This document shows positions 5,628 through 5,922 of a DNA stretch of 5,922 nt, piece by piece. A program made the translations under genes and the position numbers. Below the pieces are notes generated by a model, which saw only the letters and a program-made list of their open reading frames with translations, ran no database searches and was not told the DNA's origin. The DNA lies in the NCBI GenBank assembly GCA_937871355.1, contig CALMPX010000213.1, positions 1 through 5,922 of the forward strand, written 5' to 3'. Positions within the stretch are counted from its first letter, which is position 1; every line of letters begins with the position of its first letter. The DNA is from an uncultured Bdellovibrio sp. (GTDB lineage: Bacteria; Bdellovibrionota; Bdellovibrionia; Bdellovibrionales; Bdellovibrionaceae).

Positions 5628-5922
5628 ATGAGAAGAAGATTTAAACCAATTATAAACCATAACTCAGAGTTCGAGCTCGACCTAGCTCCGCTTTTGGCCG
5701 TTATGGTTAAACTTGTCCCCGTCCTCTTAATGTCTTCAGCCTTCGTACAAATGATGATCATCGAGACTGAACTGCCACAAGTTGTACAGGAAGCTATTAA
5801 ACAACAAGACACCAATGTTAAAGCGGCTCATATTACTTTAGAAGTAAATAAAACTGAGGGCGTTAAAATTATTGTTGAAAACAATGGAGAAGAAAAAGTC
5901 GACGTTGTCGCAAACAAAGATA
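5628..5922 (+). CDS. TolR/ExbD-family protein lacking the conserved transmembrane Asp, 3' end outside window
   Basis: The first 98 residues are present and the frame is open at the edge. The layout is that of ExbD/TolR: a short basic cytoplasmic start (MRRRFK), one transmembrane helix at about 19-40, a periplasmic ELP motif at 48-50 (compare VxLP in relatives) and the start of a periplasmic beta-rich domain. In E. coli the helix begins N-x-x-P-L-L-D (TolR Asp23, ExbD Asp25), the proton-carrying residue. Here the same stretch reads D18-L-A-P21-L-L-A24, so the usual Asn is Asp and the essential Asp is Ala; Lys28 lies one turn further into the membrane, with Pro31 after it. The ATG at 5628 follows AAAGGA by 7 nt. 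The adjacent ExbB-like gene is the expected partner. The family call is good; whether it carries protons is uncertain. Confidence 0.8.
   Translation, partial: MRRRFKPIINHNSEFELDLAPLLAVMVKLVPVLLMSSAFVQMMIIETELPQVVQEAIKQQDTNVKAAHITLEVNKTEGVKIIVENNGEEKVDVVANKD

Noticed and set aside
4864..5922. Naming the pair tolQ/tolR or motA/motB
   Set aside because: There is no tolA, tolB, pal, tonB or peptidoglycan-binding MotB domain in view, and key residues differ from both TolQR and ExbBD, so only the superfamily can be stated.

Overview
The window is moderately AT-rich and looks like chromosomal DNA from a predatory or environmental member of the Bdellovibrionota, or a related delta-proteobacterial lineage. 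This is inferred from the gene types only: a YegD-like short Hsp70, a myxobacteria/Bdellovibrio-style von Willebrand A lipoprotein, a GYF_2-PilZ protein and an ExbB/ExbD-type pair. No taxonomic marker gene is present, so the assignment is tentative. No mobile elements, CRISPR arrays, tRNA or rRNA genes were seen.

The left half is read on the minus strand. Positions 1-1088 hold the N-terminal 362 residues of a secreted subtilase (signal peptide, I9-like propeptide, catalytic Asp and His, oxyanion Asn); the catalytic Ser lies beyond the window. A 312-bp non-coding stretch separates it from a complete YegD-like Hsp70 (1401-2687 or 2690) that has only the ATPase domain. A 350-bp AT-rich divergent intergenic region follows. 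It holds an 8-bp inverted repeat and a candidate sigma-28 (FliA) type promoter just ahead of the rightward genes.

The right half is four co-directional plus-strand genes with gaps of 68, 46 and 62 bp, probably one operon: a lipoprotein with a vWA domain and intact metal-site motif (3040-4173), a cytoplasmic GYF_2 + PilZ protein (4242-4817), a TolQ/ExbB/MotA-family membrane protein (4864-5565) and a TolR/ExbD-family protein cut by the window end (from 5628). Two RNA hairpins lie between the last two genes.

The most interesting point is the ExbB/ExbD-type pair. By manual alignment to E. coli TolQR/ExbBD, the conserved transmembrane Asp of the ExbD partner is Ala (A24) and the conserved TM3 Glu of the ExbB partner is Val (V155), while a Lys (K28) sits in the ExbD transmembrane helix. 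The pore Thr residues are kept. The pair sits next to a PilZ protein whose second c-di-GMP motif is also degenerate. As inference only, the operon could encode an envelope complex built on a modified ion-channel scaffold, with a cytoplasmic adaptor and a membrane-anchored vWA lipoprotein.
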